NCBI GenBank assembly: GCA_031422555.1
Contig: JANPLZ010000033.1
Span: 62,001 to 126,000, forward strand
DNA from: JANNAT01 sp031422555
GTDB taxonomy: Bacteria > Pseudomonadota > Alphaproteobacteria > Rhodobacterales > Rhodobacteraceae
DNA: 64,000 bases
Direction: 5' to 3'
Below the pieces are notes generated by a model. The model worked only from the letters and a program-made list of their open reading frames with translations. It was not told the DNA's origin and made no database searches. Positions 54,436 through 64,000 of the stretch are shown here, piece by piece. Position numbers and translations under genes: made by a program. Position 1 is the first letter of the stretch. The number at the start of each line of letters is the position of its first letter.

Positions 54436-55044
54436 TCAGCCACCAGCTGTGTCAAAAATAGCATAGCCGACGCCGGACGAAATCCACTGTTTTGATTTAA
54501 CCACCGCCCCGCCTGCATCAATCCAGTATTCATTCTTGATAATCCCCGCATCGCTTTGGCAGGTTTCCAAAACATGATAGGCCACGGCAGGATCGTCTGC
54601 CGTCAAAACCGGGGTCACCACACAGTCATAGCTGCGGCGCACTGGCGTATCGAGACCGTTCAGAAAGGTGTTAACGCGGGGATGTGCGGGGGCGGCGTCT
54701 GACAGATCGGCCACCGATGGCACGTCCGCCGACATCAAATCCATGCCAAATCCCCGCGTTGATATCAGCAAGCCATCGCGCAACGCCACTTGCGCGCCGT
54801 CCGCTGCCATCCACAAAACAACATCGCCTTTGACCGCAAGCTGTTGAATTGGAAACTTTATACCGCGCGACACCAAAGTCATGGTGATCGAAGCGCTGTC
54901 TTTGGCAGGCTTGGCTATGATCGGTGATGTGCCGCCCCCCACCCGCGACATCGCGGCTTTTGCCAAAGGCACTGCGGCGCAACCGGTCAGCAGCCCAACA
55001 GCGATCAGGCCAAGCCCCGCCAGCAAACAACGCCCGTGGTTCAT
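54436..55044 (-). CDS. YjbF/GfcB-like lipoprotein
   Basis: A 202-residue lipoprotein: hydrophobic leader and lipobox LTGC with Cys22. The rest fits the YjbF/GfcB family (group 4 capsule/exopolysaccharide accessory), with DGLLISTRGFGMDLM and the conserved Trp/Tyr C-terminal region. It starts in an ATGA overlap with the YjbH-like gene, which it accompanies in known yjbEFGH/gfcABCDE operons. An ATG 6 codons upstream is in frame but lies within the neighbour. Confidence 0.82.
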   Translation of the reverse strand: MNHGRCLLAGLGLIAVGLLTGCAAVPLAKAAMSRVGGGTSPIIAKPAKDSASITMTLVSRGIKFPIQQLAVKGDVVLWMAADGAQVALRDGLLISTRGFGMDLMSADVPSVADLSDAAPAHPRVNTFLNGLDTPVRRSYDCVVTPVLTADDPAVAYHVLETCQSDAGIIKNEYWIDAGGAVVKSKQWISSGVGYAIFDTAGG

Positions 55045-57158
55045 TTCCAAAACCGCCCCCATTTGGCATCAAGATCGCCGGTATGATACTCGCGCACGGT
55101 TTCATAAAGCCGGCCATCTACCGCCAGACGCGCGCCGCCATCCCGCAGAATTGGCTGGATGGTGTTTTTATATTTCTTGCGCGTTTGTTTGCCCAAAGCC
55201 CAGGCATAGGGAATTTCAATCCGGATGCCTTTATCAAAAGACCCCTCGCCAAACTGATCAAACGGCACATCGGTCAGCGTGGCATAGGCACCAATTTTCC
55301 AACCATTTGCGAATTGACGGTCAATCGACAGAGTCGCACCAACGTCGCCTGCCAAGTAGCGGCCAACGTCCACTTGGGCCTGAAAGCCGTTTTTGAAGGC
55401 GTAATAGCCCGACACATGCCCGGTGACGGTGCCGTAATCCTGAAACCCCAAAAGTTGGTCGAAATTGCGCTGTTTGACATAGTTCACTTCAACGCCCAGC
55501 GCGTAGGGCTTGTCCACTTGCTTCCACAGCAGTTCTGCCGAAACGCCGCCGAACATCCGTTCGAGATAACCCACCGTGACCCGGCTATAAAGATCAGGCG
55601 CGGGTTTGGTATACCAGGCAAGGGTCAGATTTTCGAGCGCCGGATCGCCTTCGCGGTCATATATGGCGGAATCACTGCGCACATGCTGCAAAGGCGAGGA
55701 CGAAACGCGGGTTGACTGATCCAGATTGCCTGCAAATTTCTTGGTGACCGACCCCGACAAGACCAGACCCGGCACGATGTCATAGCGCAAGTTTGCCCGC
55801 ACACCGACATCAATGCGCAACGGATTGTCCGGTGCAAAAAGCGCGGTGCGCACGTAAGGCGCAAGGCCCCAGTCAAATTTCGGATAAAGCCCCTTGCCCA
55901 TCACCGCGCCATCCGGCTGCGCCCCGGCCACGGTTACGATTTGGGCACGGGCCAGCATTTCGGCGTCTTGGTTGGCCGAAAATTCCAGCTCTTCCAGATC
56001 AGACCGGCGCAGCACCACTTTGGACAGCGCAAGGCCGTCAGATACGGGGACAATTTCAAATGTCTCAACCCCGGCAGGCAGCACCGCAGCCATGGCGCGC
56101 GATGTGCGGCCAATCGCTTGGGGGGCGTTGTCGATCCGGATGTTGCGTATGCGCAATTGCGCGCCGCTTGCGGTCATCGCGAAAGATTCGACGATGATGC
56201 CATCCTTAGCCAGCAGCTTTTGCAACCTGTCCCGGGTTTTGGTGACAGACCCCGCTTCAAATACCGTATCATCCGACCAGCCAGCACTGCCCGGACGGTT
56301 CTTGATTGGCAGCGGCCCTGCCCCCAGTTGCCCGCCAGCCGGGCTGCGCTTGGGGTCCAGAATGATTTGGGCGGAAACACCAATCTCTGATCCGTAAAGC
56401 GAATAAAGGCCAACCCGCAATACTTCGGCCACCTGATATTCAAAGCCATAGTTGAACGGGCTGCTGCGATCGAATGTTTGGCGAAAACCGGCTTCGGTGG
56501 CATAGATATCGGACGAATATTCGGCCTTGAAGCCCAGCTTTTTGGTGATCTGCCATTCCACCCCGGCAAAGGGTGCGACATCGCCTTTGAACCATTCGCC
56601 CAAGCGCGGCCGGCCGCCCAAGCCAACCTCGGCGACGGGTCTTGGGCCAAACGGCGCACCGATGGACCCATAGCTGCCAAGCCGCCCCCAGCCCAATCCG
56701 GCTGTTACCTTGACCGTGCTGCCGATGGATTTGGTGGCGACAAGATATTCACCCGCCATCAGGCCGGTGCCGATGATGTCTTGAATCCCCACCGACACGG
56801 CGGGCAAATAGTCAGTTTCCTTGATAAGTTGATAGCGCAGGTCAAAACTGCGGTCGAAGTTGGTTTCCAAGGGCGACGGAATCACATCGTCCCATTTGCG
56901 AAACGAGGTATACCGAAAGCTGCCGGACAAGCGGGGTGTGACCTGAAATGTCAGCGTTGTGCGGCCAATCGGGCCAAAGCCCGATCTTGTTACCGAAAAC
57001 GCGCCGTCGGGCTGCGTTTCGCCGCTGGGCATATCGATCAACCCGGTGACGCCGGAAAACGCCAGCGTCGGCTTCATTTCGGCAACGGCCATCGGTGCCG
57101 CGGTGCTTGCCAGAACGCCTGCCACCACACCCCAAAATACGTTTCGTAGTGCCGTCAT
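55041..57158 (-). CDS. YjbH-like outer-membrane exopolysaccharide protein
   Basis: A 705-residue protein of the YjbH/GfcD family. A signal peptide (VFWGVVAGVLASTAAPMAVA) is followed by TLAFSGVTGLIDMPSGETQP, the typical YjbH start. Alternating hydrophobic/aromatic strands predict two outer-membrane beta-barrels; the known family couples polysaccharide secretion to the outer membrane. The start at 57158 is chosen because AAGGG is 9 nt upstream and the signal peptide begins there. Confidence 0.87.
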   Translation of the reverse strand: MTALRNVFWGVVAGVLASTAAPMAVAEMKPTLAFSGVTGLIDMPSGETQPDGAFSVTRSGFGPIGRTTLTFQVTPRLSGSFRYTSFRKWDDVIPSPLETNFDRSFDLRYQLIKETDYLPAVSVGIQDIIGTGLMAGEYLVATKSIGSTVKVTAGLGWGRLGSYGSIGAPFGPRPVAEVGLGGRPRLGEWFKGDVAPFAGVEWQITKKLGFKAEYSSDIYATEAGFRQTFDRSSPFNYGFEYQVAEVLRVGLYSLYGSEIGVSAQIILDPKRSPAGGQLGAGPLPIKNRPGSAGWSDDTVFEAGSVTKTRDRLQKLLAKDGIIVESFAMTASGAQLRIRNIRIDNAPQAIGRTSRAMAAVLPAGVETFEIVPVSDGLALSKVVLRRSDLEELEFSANQDAEMLARAQIVTVAGAQPDGAVMGKGLYPKFDWGLAPYVRTALFAPDNPLRIDVGVRANLRYDIVPGLVLSGSVTKKFAGNLDQSTRVSSSPLQHVRSDSAIYDREGDPALENLTLAWYTKPAPDLYSRVTVGYLERMFGGVSAELLWKQVDKPYALGVEVNYVKQRNFDQLLGFQDYGTVTGHVSGYYAFKNGFQAQVDVGRYLAGDVGATLSIDRQFANGWKIGAYATLTDVPFDQFGEGSFDKGIRIEIPYAWALGKQTRKKYKNTIQPILRDGGARLAVDGRLYETVREYHTGDLDAKWGRFWK

Positions 57159-57280
57159 GCCCACAAACCCTTGCAACGCGAAGCCACTGCAGCACATCGC
57201 CTAGTCAATTCATAAGACACACAGGCCGCCAACACCACATGCCGTATGGCGTTTATCTGTGGGTATCGACAGAATTCCGC

Positions 57281-59278
57281 TTATTGTATGCGTTCGCCCG
57301 GCGCCAGCGTCCGACGCGGCGGATCGGGCAGCCGCAGGTCTGCAGGTGGCAAAAGCTGCTGATCAGAGCCATGCCAGACATGATCGACGATCTCGCTGTT
57401 GGGCTGATAGCCGGTTGGGGCGTCGATCAGGGTTTTGCGGATAAGGTCCATATCATTGCAGTCGCAGGCGCGCAGCAACGCATTCAGAATGACGGCCAGA
57501 TCGTCCGGACTTTTGAAAATCTCGGTGGCGGTCATGATGCGCGGATGCGCTGTGGCAAGCGGATTGTCCCCGATCAGCAATTCTTCAAACAGCTTTTCGC
57601 CCGGGCGCAGTTTTGTAAAGACGATGCCAATTTCACCGGTTTCAACGGCAACAAGCTGTTTATCAGCAAACAACACCGGTTTCAGCCCATGCAAGCGCGC
57701 CATCCGTGCTGCCAGATCGGCGATGCGCACCGGCTCTCCCATATCCAGCACAAAAACGTCGCCACCTTGCGCCATGGATCCGGCCTGAATCACCAGTTGT
57801 GCAGCTTCGGGGATGGTCATGAAAAAGCGGGTGATGTCGGGATGGGTCACCGTGATCGGGCCGCCTGCCTCAATCTGGCGCGAAAACAACGGGATCACCG
57901 ACCCGGACGAGCCAAGCACGTTGCCGAACCGCACCATGGATATCACGGTGGTGCAATTGCTTTTGGACTGCGCCATCGACTGACACACCATTTCGGCCAG
58001 CCGCTTGGACGCACCCATGATATTGGTGGGACGCACGGCTTTGTCGGTGGAAATCATCGTAAAGGACCGCACCCCGGTTGCAATCGCCGCTTCGAGGACA
58101 GTTTTGGTGCCAAAGACGTTGTTCAGGATGCCTTCGATCACGTTTTGCTCGACCAAAGGCACGTGTTTGAACGCGGCAGCGTGATAAACGGTCTGCACTT
58201 CGAACAAGCGCATGGTGCTTTCCACCCGGGTGGCGGTTTGAACAGATCCCAGAACCGGCACGATCTGCACCGCCAGTTTGGCCGTCTGCTTTGTTGCCTG
58301 CAATTCCTGCTCGATCGCGTAAAGCGCCAGCTCTGACAGCTCAAACAGCACAATCCGGCGGGGGGCCAGTCGCAATATCTGGCGGCACAGTTCGGCCCCG
58401 ATCGACCCGCCTGCCCCCGTGACCATCACCACTTTGCCCGTGATATTGGCGGCCAAAAGGTCTGGCTTTGGATCAATCGGATCGCGGCCCAGCAGGTCTT
58501 CGATGCCAATTTCGTTCAACTCATCAATCCGCGCCTTGCCCGACGTCATGTCATCCAACCCCGGGATCGTCCGCAGATGCACCGGATACTTTTCCAGCGA
58601 TTTCAGAATTTCACTGCGTCGCAGCTTGGTGGCGGACGGAATTGCCAACAACACCGCGCGCACGCCGTTTGACTCGATCAGGGTCTGGATGTCCTCAACC
58701 GGATAGACCCGCAAGCCGTTGACAAGCATGCCTTGTTCCTGAGGATCATCGTCGAAGAACGCAACCGGCAGATAATCAGACCCCTGCCGCAGCACTTGCA
58801 GCAATTGCCGCCCTGCCATCCCCGCGCCATAGATAACGACGGGTTGCTTGCGCCGGTTCAGACTGTTGGCCACCCATTCGCGAAAGCCAAATCGAACGCC
58901 GGCGACGGTCAGAAACACCAAAACCGTATAGAAAATCGGCACCGACCGCGGGATCGGCAGACCGGCGACAAGCGCCACCAGCCCCAAAGCCATACCAGAC
59001 AGTGCGGCCCCCAGCCCGATTGCGGCCAACGCCCGGCTGGCGATATAGCGGATCACGGCAAGGTAAAATCCCAGCCTGATGAAAAGAAAGATTGTAAACG
59101 GTGCGACGATTACCAACGCGGTCCAGGATTTGATATCGCTGGCAAAAGCAAAGCTGTCCAACCGCAGCCACATCGCCACCACAAAGGATGCCGCCAGCAG
59201 GCAAAGATCGACAGACACTTGGACGGCGCGCTTTCGGCTGCGGCTAAGACCAAGCATGCGAAGCATATAAGGCTTCAT
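57281..59278 (-). CDS. CapD/WbpM-like nucleotide-sugar 4,6-dehydratase/epimerase
   Basis: A 665-residue membrane enzyme. About four N-terminal helices (residues 20-150) are followed by a CoA-binding-like region (VVIYGAGMAGRQLLQVL) and an extended-SDR domain with VTGAGGSIGAELCRQI and the Ser-Thr-Asp-Lys catalytic region MISTDKAVRPTNIMGASKR (altered YxxxK, as in this family). It makes a UDP-4-keto-6-deoxy sugar for exopolysaccharide or glycan synthesis. Divergent from the beta-helix gene. Confidence 0.93.
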   Translation of the reverse strand: MKPYMLRMLGLSRSRKRAVQVSVDLCLLAASFVVAMWLRLDSFAFASDIKSWTALVIVAPFTIFLFIRLGFYLAVIRYIASRALAAIGLGAALSGMALGLVALVAGLPIPRSVPIFYTVLVFLTVAGVRFGFREWVANSLNRRKQPVVIYGAGMAGRQLLQVLRQGSDYLPVAFFDDDPQEQGMLVNGLRVYPVEDIQTLIESNGVRAVLLAIPSATKLRRSEILKSLEKYPVHLRTIPGLDDMTSGKARIDELNEIGIEDLLGRDPIDPKPDLLAANITGKVVMVTGAGGSIGAELCRQILRLAPRRIVLFELSELALYAIEQELQATKQTAKLAVQIVPVLGSVQTATRVESTMRLFEVQTVYHAAAFKHVPLVEQNVIEGILNNVFGTKTVLEAAIATGVRSFTMISTDKAVRPTNIMGASKRLAEMVCQSMAQSKSNCTTVISMVRFGNVLGSSGSVIPLFSRQIEAGGPITVTHPDITRFFMTIPEAAQLVIQAGSMAQGGDVFVLDMGEPVRIADLAARMARLHGLKPVLFADKQLVAVETGEIGIVFTKLRPGEKLFEELLIGDNPLATAHPRIMTATEIFKSPDDLAVILNALLRACDCNDMDLIRKTLIDAPTGYQPNSEIVDHVWHGSDQQLLPPADLRLPDPPRRTLAPGERIQ

Positions 59279-59597
59279 CTTAACATCCTAAATTCACAGG
59301 TTTCACTAACTGACACACACCGACGCTTCGCGCTATGCGTGTGTTAGCATGAACAACGCGCAATGAACATATTTGTTCCAGCAATTATCAATTGCACCCG
59401 GATTTTCAGCAAAATTGCGCGCATCAGGGATTTTGATGCCTGCCTGCCCCAGAACTCAGGGCAAATGCCCGCAAGTGTCGGGTGCGGAAATATCTGGCGC
59501 GCGGTGGTCTTAAGCGGGGTTAACCACTTTGCCCTAGGCTGGTTTATCAAATGCGGTGGTTTCGCCGCGCCCAGATAAATTCAAGCGAGGATGCCGG
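59279..59597. promoter_or_regulatory. Divergent promoter region of the EPS genes
   Basis: 319 bp between the divergent CapD-like and beta-helix genes. It contains two adjacent palindromes: GAACA-TATT-TGTTC (59365-59378) and GCAATT-ATC-AATTGC (59381-59395), plus a partial CACACAC/GTGTG pairing near 59310-59345. These may bind regulators that co-ordinate both units. No other gene is seen. Confidence 0.5.
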
Positions 59598-61883
59598 ATG
59601 AACAAAGCAATCACCGAAGGTTTGGTTTTGATGCCACCGCCGTTTTCGGCTGGCCTGACCTTGTGGTCGCGCGAAGATGGCAGGCCGGGTGAAGGGTCTT
59701 ATGATGCGCAGGCCAATGCGGCCTTTGTGCCGTCCGATCAGGATTTCGCCGGATGTCTGGAATTGCAAAAGACCCAGTCGGTGCAAAAATTGCGGTGTTT
59801 TCAGCAAATTCCGATCCAGCCGGGGCTGTATTTGCGGGTCAGCGCGCGTGTCAAGGCGATCAGCGGCGCGTTGCCATCGGTGCGCATCGCGGGGTGGGCG
59901 GGCAATGGATCGGGTGCCAATGTCACCTCGGCGGTGCAGCAATCGGCGGCGGTGGCGCTGACCAGCTATGGCACTGTGATCACCGTCAGCGCCATCATCG
60001 GGTCGGGCAACCGCCAAGGCGTGAACATGGTCTGGGGCACCGCCCCCGCCTATGGCCATTTCGGGCTTGATCTGACCGGGGCCACCGGCGGCGTTGTGCG
60101 GATCGATGATATCACCATCGAGGACGTAACGTCGGTGTTTCACAACGACATGTTCGACTGGCTGGATGTGCGCGATTATGGTGCCATCGGCGACGGTGTA
60201 ACCGATGACCGGCCCGCCTTTGATGCGGCTGACACGGCAGCGGCGGGGCGCACGGTGGTGGTCTCGCCGGGCAATTATTTTCTGGCATCCCACATGACCT
60301 TTGAAAACCCGGTCAAGTTTGAGGGCACCATCACGATGCCCGATCAGCAACGTCTTGCCTGCACCCGCAATTTCAACCTTGATACCTATGCCGCCGCATT
60401 TGGCACCGAACTGATGGGGTTCAAAAAGGCGTTGCAGGCGTTGTTTTACTTTACCGATCACGTGGCACTGGATCTGAACGGCCGCCGGGTGGAATTGACC
60501 GAGCCGATTGACGTGGCCGCGCTGACCGGCCTGACCAGTTTCAGCCAACGCAGGCTGTTGTCGCATGGCCAGTTGACGGTAACACCGGGTGCGGCGTGGA
60601 CGACGCAAACTGTCAGTGCCGTTGCCACATATTCCACCGCGCAACCGTCAACGCTGACCGGCGTGGCCAATATATCCAGCATTCCGGTGGGCGCGCGGGT
60701 CAGTGGCAGTGGCGTGGGCCGTGAGGTTTATGTCACCTCCAAAAATATAGCTGCCGCAACGATTGAGCTAAGCCTGCCGTTGGTGGCCACCGGAACGCGG
60801 ACATTCACCTTTGATCGCTACCGTTATATGCTTGATTTCGCGGGCTTTAGCGATCTATCCAAGTTTGAAATCACCAGCATCGAATTTCTGTGCGGTGGCA
60901 ATGCCAGCGGCATCAATCTGGCCCAGCAGGGCAGCGCATTCTTGGTGACCGATTGCGTGATCAACCGCCCCAAAGACCGCGCGGTCACGTCAAGTGGGCG
61001 CGGCTGTCAGGACCTGCATCTGGACAACTGTCAGTTTATCTCGAACGAACAAGGATTTCGCGCGCAAGACCGCACCACGCTGGTCTTTAATGCCAATTCG
61101 AACGACATCAAAATCCGCAACAACCGCGCGGTGCGTTTTGCGCATTTTGGTATCGTGGCCGGGTCGGGCAGCATCTTTGTCGGCAACCACTTTTTTGGTG
61201 GTGACGAGGAAACCAATGGCGTGCGCCGCGCCGGATTGGTGCTGACCCTGCCCAATTCAAAAACCTATATCACCGGCAATTACATCGACAATTGCTTTGT
61301 GGAATTGTCGAATGAACATGACGACCGCCCCGAATACAGTTCGGAATTTTCCTTTGGCGGCCTGACAATGACCGGCAATGTGTTTACCGCCCAAGATACC
61401 GGACCATGGTTTCGCTGGATCGTGATAACACCGCGCGGGCCAGGGCATTTCGTGTCGGGGCTGGCGGTGACCAGCAACGTGTTTCGTACCCGCAACGGCG
61501 ATATTGACCGGGTCGAGATGGTGGATACCACCCATGCCACGCTGGCCTTCAACTCGTTTCGCAACGTGACGTTCGAGGCGAATACGTTCAACGGCGTTGT
61601 GCAGCCCACGGCCAGCCCGGTCATGGTGGAACACACCCAAAACACCGTCGCCGATACTTGGGTGATTGATGCTTCGGCGTATTTGCCGTTTGGCGCGCGG
61701 GCTCGCAATGTGATGGGCTTGGTGTCCGAGGGGCCAGTCAGCAACGCAAGCAACGTCAACCAATACATCATGCCCTATGTTTTGGTCGAACAGGGTCTGA
61801 ATCAGGCGTTTGTGCATGTCAAATGGCAATCGCCTGTCAAAGGCCGCGTGCAGGCGACCATTCGCTGCGACAATCCGGTGTAA
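59598..61883 (+). CDS. Pectate-lyase-superfamily beta-helix protein
   Basis: A 761-residue protein. The first 185 residues look like a carbohydrate-binding jelly-roll domain. From about residue 189, DVRDYGAIGDGVTDDRPAFD marks the start of a right-handed beta-helix typical of pectate-lyase-3/GH28-related proteins and phage tailspikes, followed by many short repeats with Asn-Asn and Gly turns. No signal peptide is seen (NKAITEGLVLMPPP). Near the EPS export genes it may cut or bind the polysaccharide; secretion route and activity are unknown. Confidence 0.8.
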   Translation: MNKAITEGLVLMPPPFSAGLTLWSREDGRPGEGSYDAQANAAFVPSDQDFAGCLELQKTQSVQKLRCFQQIPIQPGLYLRVSARVKAISGALPSVRIAGWAGNGSGANVTSAVQQSAAVALTSYGTVITVSAIIGSGNRQGVNMVWGTAPAYGHFGLDLTGATGGVVRIDDITIEDVTSVFHNDMFDWLDVRDYGAIGDGVTDDRPAFDAADTAAAGRTVVVSPGNYFLASHMTFENPVKFEGTITMPDQQRLACTRNFNLDTYAAAFGTELMGFKKALQALFYFTDHVALDLNGRRVELTEPIDVAALTGLTSFSQRRLLSHGQLTVTPGAAWTTQTVSAVATYSTAQPSTLTGVANISSIPVGARVSGSGVGREVYVTSKNIAAATIELSLPLVATGTRTFTFDRYRYMLDFAGFSDLSKFEITSIEFLCGGNASGINLAQQGSAFLVTDCVINRPKDRAVTSSGRGCQDLHLDNCQFISNEQGFRAQDRTTLVFNANSNDIKIRNNRAVRFAHFGIVAGSGSIFVGNHFFGGDEETNGVRRAGLVLTLPNSKTYITGNYIDNCFVELSNEHDDRPEYSSEFSFGGLTMTGNVFTAQDTGPWFRWIVITPRGPGHFVSGLAVTSNVFRTRNGDIDRVEMVDTTHATLAFNSFRNVTFEANTFNGVVQPTASPVMVEHTQNTVADTWVIDASAYLPFGARARNVMGLVSEGPVSNASNVNQYIMPYVLVEQGLNQAFVHVKWQSPVKGRVQATIRCDNPV

Positions 61884-62312
61884 CGCCGCGGGCCGCGCAT
61901 GTTGGTGCCCAAGTTTTGGCGCAATGCAACAGGGGCGGAAGCGACCGCGAATCACTGCGCCAATCCGCTGGGTGATTCCTTTTGCCGCCCCCGTCTGACG
62001 CGCGGGGGCGGATAAATTGCCGGTTGTTTGCAGATAAAGTCTGCACAACCGTCCCGTCTTGCGGGGCAGTCTGCGATCTAGCCGTGCTTTAATGCCGACC
62101 GCCGTGATGACGGCAAAACAGAATTTTCGGTTTCTTTACTAAAGTTACACCCCGCGCTGTCAATTAATTTACATAATAATTATGTGTTAAAAATAAGTTG
62201 ATATGAAATTTACATTTCCTGTATGCTCTTTGCATCACCTTCTTTGCGTGCCCTTGCGCAAACCCCTTATGGGCGGCTCTACTGCCGTCCTTGGGGAAAT
62301 GGAGGAGCTAAC
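61884..62312. promoter_or_regulatory. Intergenic region before acs: hairpin and AT-rich promoter region
   Basis: A perfect 9-bp hairpin (61985-61993 with 62003-62011, loop TCTGACGCG) probably ends the beta-helix transcript, though no T-run follows. From about 62100 the DNA becomes strikingly AT-rich for this genome. It holds a perfect dyad ACATAAT-A-ATTATGT (62171-62185), a TCTTTGC direct repeat (62227-62233 and 62241-62247) and the palindrome TTGCGCAA (62254-62261), all candidates for control of acs. No further gene is seen. Confidence 0.5.
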
Positions 62313-64000
62313 ATGGCAGTTCAAAAGCAAATGACAGGCGTATATCCGGCATCGAAAGAGTTTGTTGCGACGGCGCATGCCAATGCTGAAACCTATGCGG
62401 CCCTTTATGCAGACTCGGTGGCCAACCCGGATGCATTCTGGGGCCGTGAGGGCCAGCGGATTGACTGGATCACCCCCTATACCCAAGTCAAAAACACCGA
62501 TTTCACCTTTGGTCAGGTCAGCATCAAATGGTTCGAGGACGGTGTGCTGAACGTTGCCGCCAACTGTATCGACCGCCACCTTGCCACCCGCGGCGATCAA
62601 ACCGCGATCATCTTTGAACCCGATGATCCCAAATCCGCCGCCCAGCACATTAGCTATAAAACCCTGTCAGACAAAGTGAATCGCTTTGCCAATGTCTTGT
62701 TGGCCAACGGCGTGGTGCGCGGCGACCGGGTGGTGATCTACATGCCGATGATCCCCGAAGCCGCCTATGCCATGCTGGCCTGTGCGCGCATCGGTGCAAT
62801 CCATTCGATTGTGTTTGCAGGGTTTTCCCCCGATGCCTTGGCCAACCGGATCAATGATTGTGCGGCCAAACTGGTAATCACCGCCGATACCGCCCCGCGC
62901 GGCGGCAAGCGCACCGCGTTGAAATCCAACACCGATGCCGCCCTTTTGCATTGCTCGGACAAGGTCTTGTGTCTGGTGGTCAAACACACCGGCGAGCAAA
63001 TTCACTGGACCGACGGGCGCGATATCGACGTGTTGGCGCAAATGGCCGCCGCTTCGCCGGTTTGCCCGCCCGCAGCAATGAATGCCGAAGATCCGCTGTT
63101 TATCTTGTATACATCCGGGTCCACCGGCAAGCCCAAGGGCGTGGTGCATACATCGGGCGGCTATCTGGTTTATGCCGCGATGACGCATCAATACACTTTT
63201 GATTATCACGACGGCGACGTGTTCTGGTGCACCGCCGATGTCGGCTGGGTCACCGGGCATAGCTATATCATCTACGGTCCTTTGGCCAATGGTGCGACGA
63301 CGGTGATGTTCGAAGGGGTGCCAACATACCCCGACGCCGGGCGGTTCTGGGAAGTAATTGCCAAGCATAAGGTCAATCAGTTCTACACGGCCCCCACCGC
63401 CATTCGAGCGTTGATGGCGATGGGCCCCGAGTGGGTGGAAAAGCACGATCTTTCCAGCCTTAAATTGTTGGGATCGGTCGGAGAGCCGATCAACCCCGAA
63501 GCGTGGAATTGGTATAATATTCATGTCGGAAAGGGCAAATGCCCGATCGTGGATACGTTCTGGCAGACCGAAACCGGCGGGCATATGATCACGCCGCTGC
63601 CGGGTGCGATTGCGGCCAAGCCCGGATCGGCGACCAAGCCGTTCTTTGGCGTGGTGCCAGTGGTGCTGGATGCCGCGTCGGGGGTGGTTCAGGCCGACAT
63701 CGCCGCCGAAGGGGTTTTGTGCATCGCTGACAGTTGGCCGGGCCAGATGCGCACGCTTTGGGGCGATCATCAGCGCTTTCAAGAGGCGTATTTTCAGCAG
63801 TACAAAGGTTATTACTTTACCGGGGACGGATGTCGGCGCGACGCCGATGGCGATTACTGGATCACCGGGCGGGTGGATGACGTGATCAACGTCTCGGGCC
63901 ACCGCATGGGCACCGCCGAAGTGGAATCCGCGCTGGTTGCCCACCCTGCCGTGGCCGAGGCTGCGGTGGTGGGCTATCCGCACGAAATCAAGGGACAAGG
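62313..64000 (+). CDS. acsA: Acetyl-CoA synthetase (3' end outside the window)
   Basis: 562 complete codons are present and the frame is open to the window edge, about 85-90% of a typical 650-residue enzyme. AMP-forming acetate-CoA ligase signatures: [19 protein letters not shown] at the N-terminus, the phosphate-binding [31 protein letters not shown] and the C-terminal-domain hinge [26 protein letters not shown] precedes the ATG by 6 nt. It activates acetate to acetyl-CoA. Confidence 0.96.
   Translation, partial: MAVQKQMTGVYPASKEFVATAHANAETYAALYADSVANPDAFWGREGQRIDWITPYTQVKNTDFTFGQVSIKWFEDGVLNVAANCIDRHLATRGDQTAIIFEPDDPKSAAQHISYKTLSDKVNRFANVLLANGVVRGDRVVIYMPMIPEAAYAMLACARIGAIHSIVFAGFSPDALANRINDCAAKLVITADTAPRGGKRTALKSNTDAALLHCSDKVLCLVVKHTGEQIHWTDGRDIDVLAQMAAASPVCPPAAMNAEDPLFILYTSGSTGKPKGVVHTSGGYLVYAAMTHQYTFDYHDGDVFWCTADVGWVTGHSYIIYGPLANGATTVMFEGVPTYPDAGRFWEVIAKHKVNQFYTAPTAIRALMAMGPEWVEKHDLSSLKLLGSVGEPINPEAWNWYNIHVGKGKCPIVDTFWQTETGGHMITPLPGAIAAKPGSATKPFFGVVPVVLDAASGVVQADIAAEGVLCIADSWPGQMRTLWGDHQRFQEAYFQQYKGYYFTGDGCRRDADGDYWITGRVDDVINVSGHRMGTAEVESALVAHPAVAEAAVVGYPHEIKGQ

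Overview
The window looks like a piece of a high-GC alphaproteobacterial chromosome, most likely from the Rhodobacterales (Roseobacter/Paracoccus group). The reasons are a complete beta-hydroxyaspartate cycle cluster (bhcRABCD), the order leuA ... mreBCD-mrdA-rodA, an FeS-type bacterial photolyase, and five copies of a hairpin-plus-tail intergenic element of a kind I associate with this order. I see no rRNA, tRNA, CRISPR array, insertion sequence or phage genes. This is inferred from gene content; the genus cannot be named from the sequence alone.

Layout. 1-5.8 kb: NAD+ synthetase, a secreted MORN-repeat protein, and a coupled SDR/photolyase pair. 5.8-8.3 kb: a regulatory interval with tandem repeats, an orphan terminator and a leucine leader peptide, then leuA and an SRPBCC protein. 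8.7-15.4 kb: cell-elongation operon mreB-mreC-mreD-mrdA(PBP2)-rodA followed by a hydroxyacid reductase. 15.5-24.7 kb: a catabolic region with an RpiR regulator, N-formylglutamate amidohydrolase-like protein, glutamine-synthetase-like ligase, aldehyde dehydrogenase, Fe-type alcohol dehydrogenase and FAD amine/amino-acid oxidoreductase, then a TerC-family membrane protein and a glyoxylate-reductase-like enzyme. 24.8-26.3 kb: an SH3 protein and a FieF-like cation exporter. 26.5-32.8 kb: a second catabolic operon with a TetR regulator, an AruH-like transaminase, an AruI-like ThDP decarboxylase, a class III aminotransferase and a second glutamine-synthetase-like ligase. 32.9-42.1 kb (minus strand): a peptide-use region with a serine hydrolase, prolyl iminopeptidase, OppABCDF-type ABC importer, M19 dipeptidase and a CbiX-like protein. 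42.3-43.7 kb: a beta-keto acid cleavage enzyme with a GNAT acetyltransferase.

43.9-61.9 kb carries exopolysaccharide export genes: Wza/Wzb/Wzc at one end, and a small secreted protein, YjbF- and YjbH-like proteins, a CapD-like sugar dehydratase and a beta-helix protein at the other. Between the two halves sit a gap paralogue and the bhc cluster, which assimilates glyoxylate/glycine. 61.9 kb to the end: an AT-rich promoter region and acetyl-CoA synthetase, cut off by the window edge.

A recurring theme is small-carbon and amine metabolism that can feed glyoxylate, glycine, glutamate and acetyl-CoA. Two separate glutamine-synthetase-like ligases head or close dehydrogenase or transaminase sets, and both are candidates for gamma-glutamylation pathways whose substrates are unknown. 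Several non-coding structures are clear in the sequence: the leuA leader, a folded terC leader, paired dyads in front of bhcA, and perfect intercistronic hairpins.
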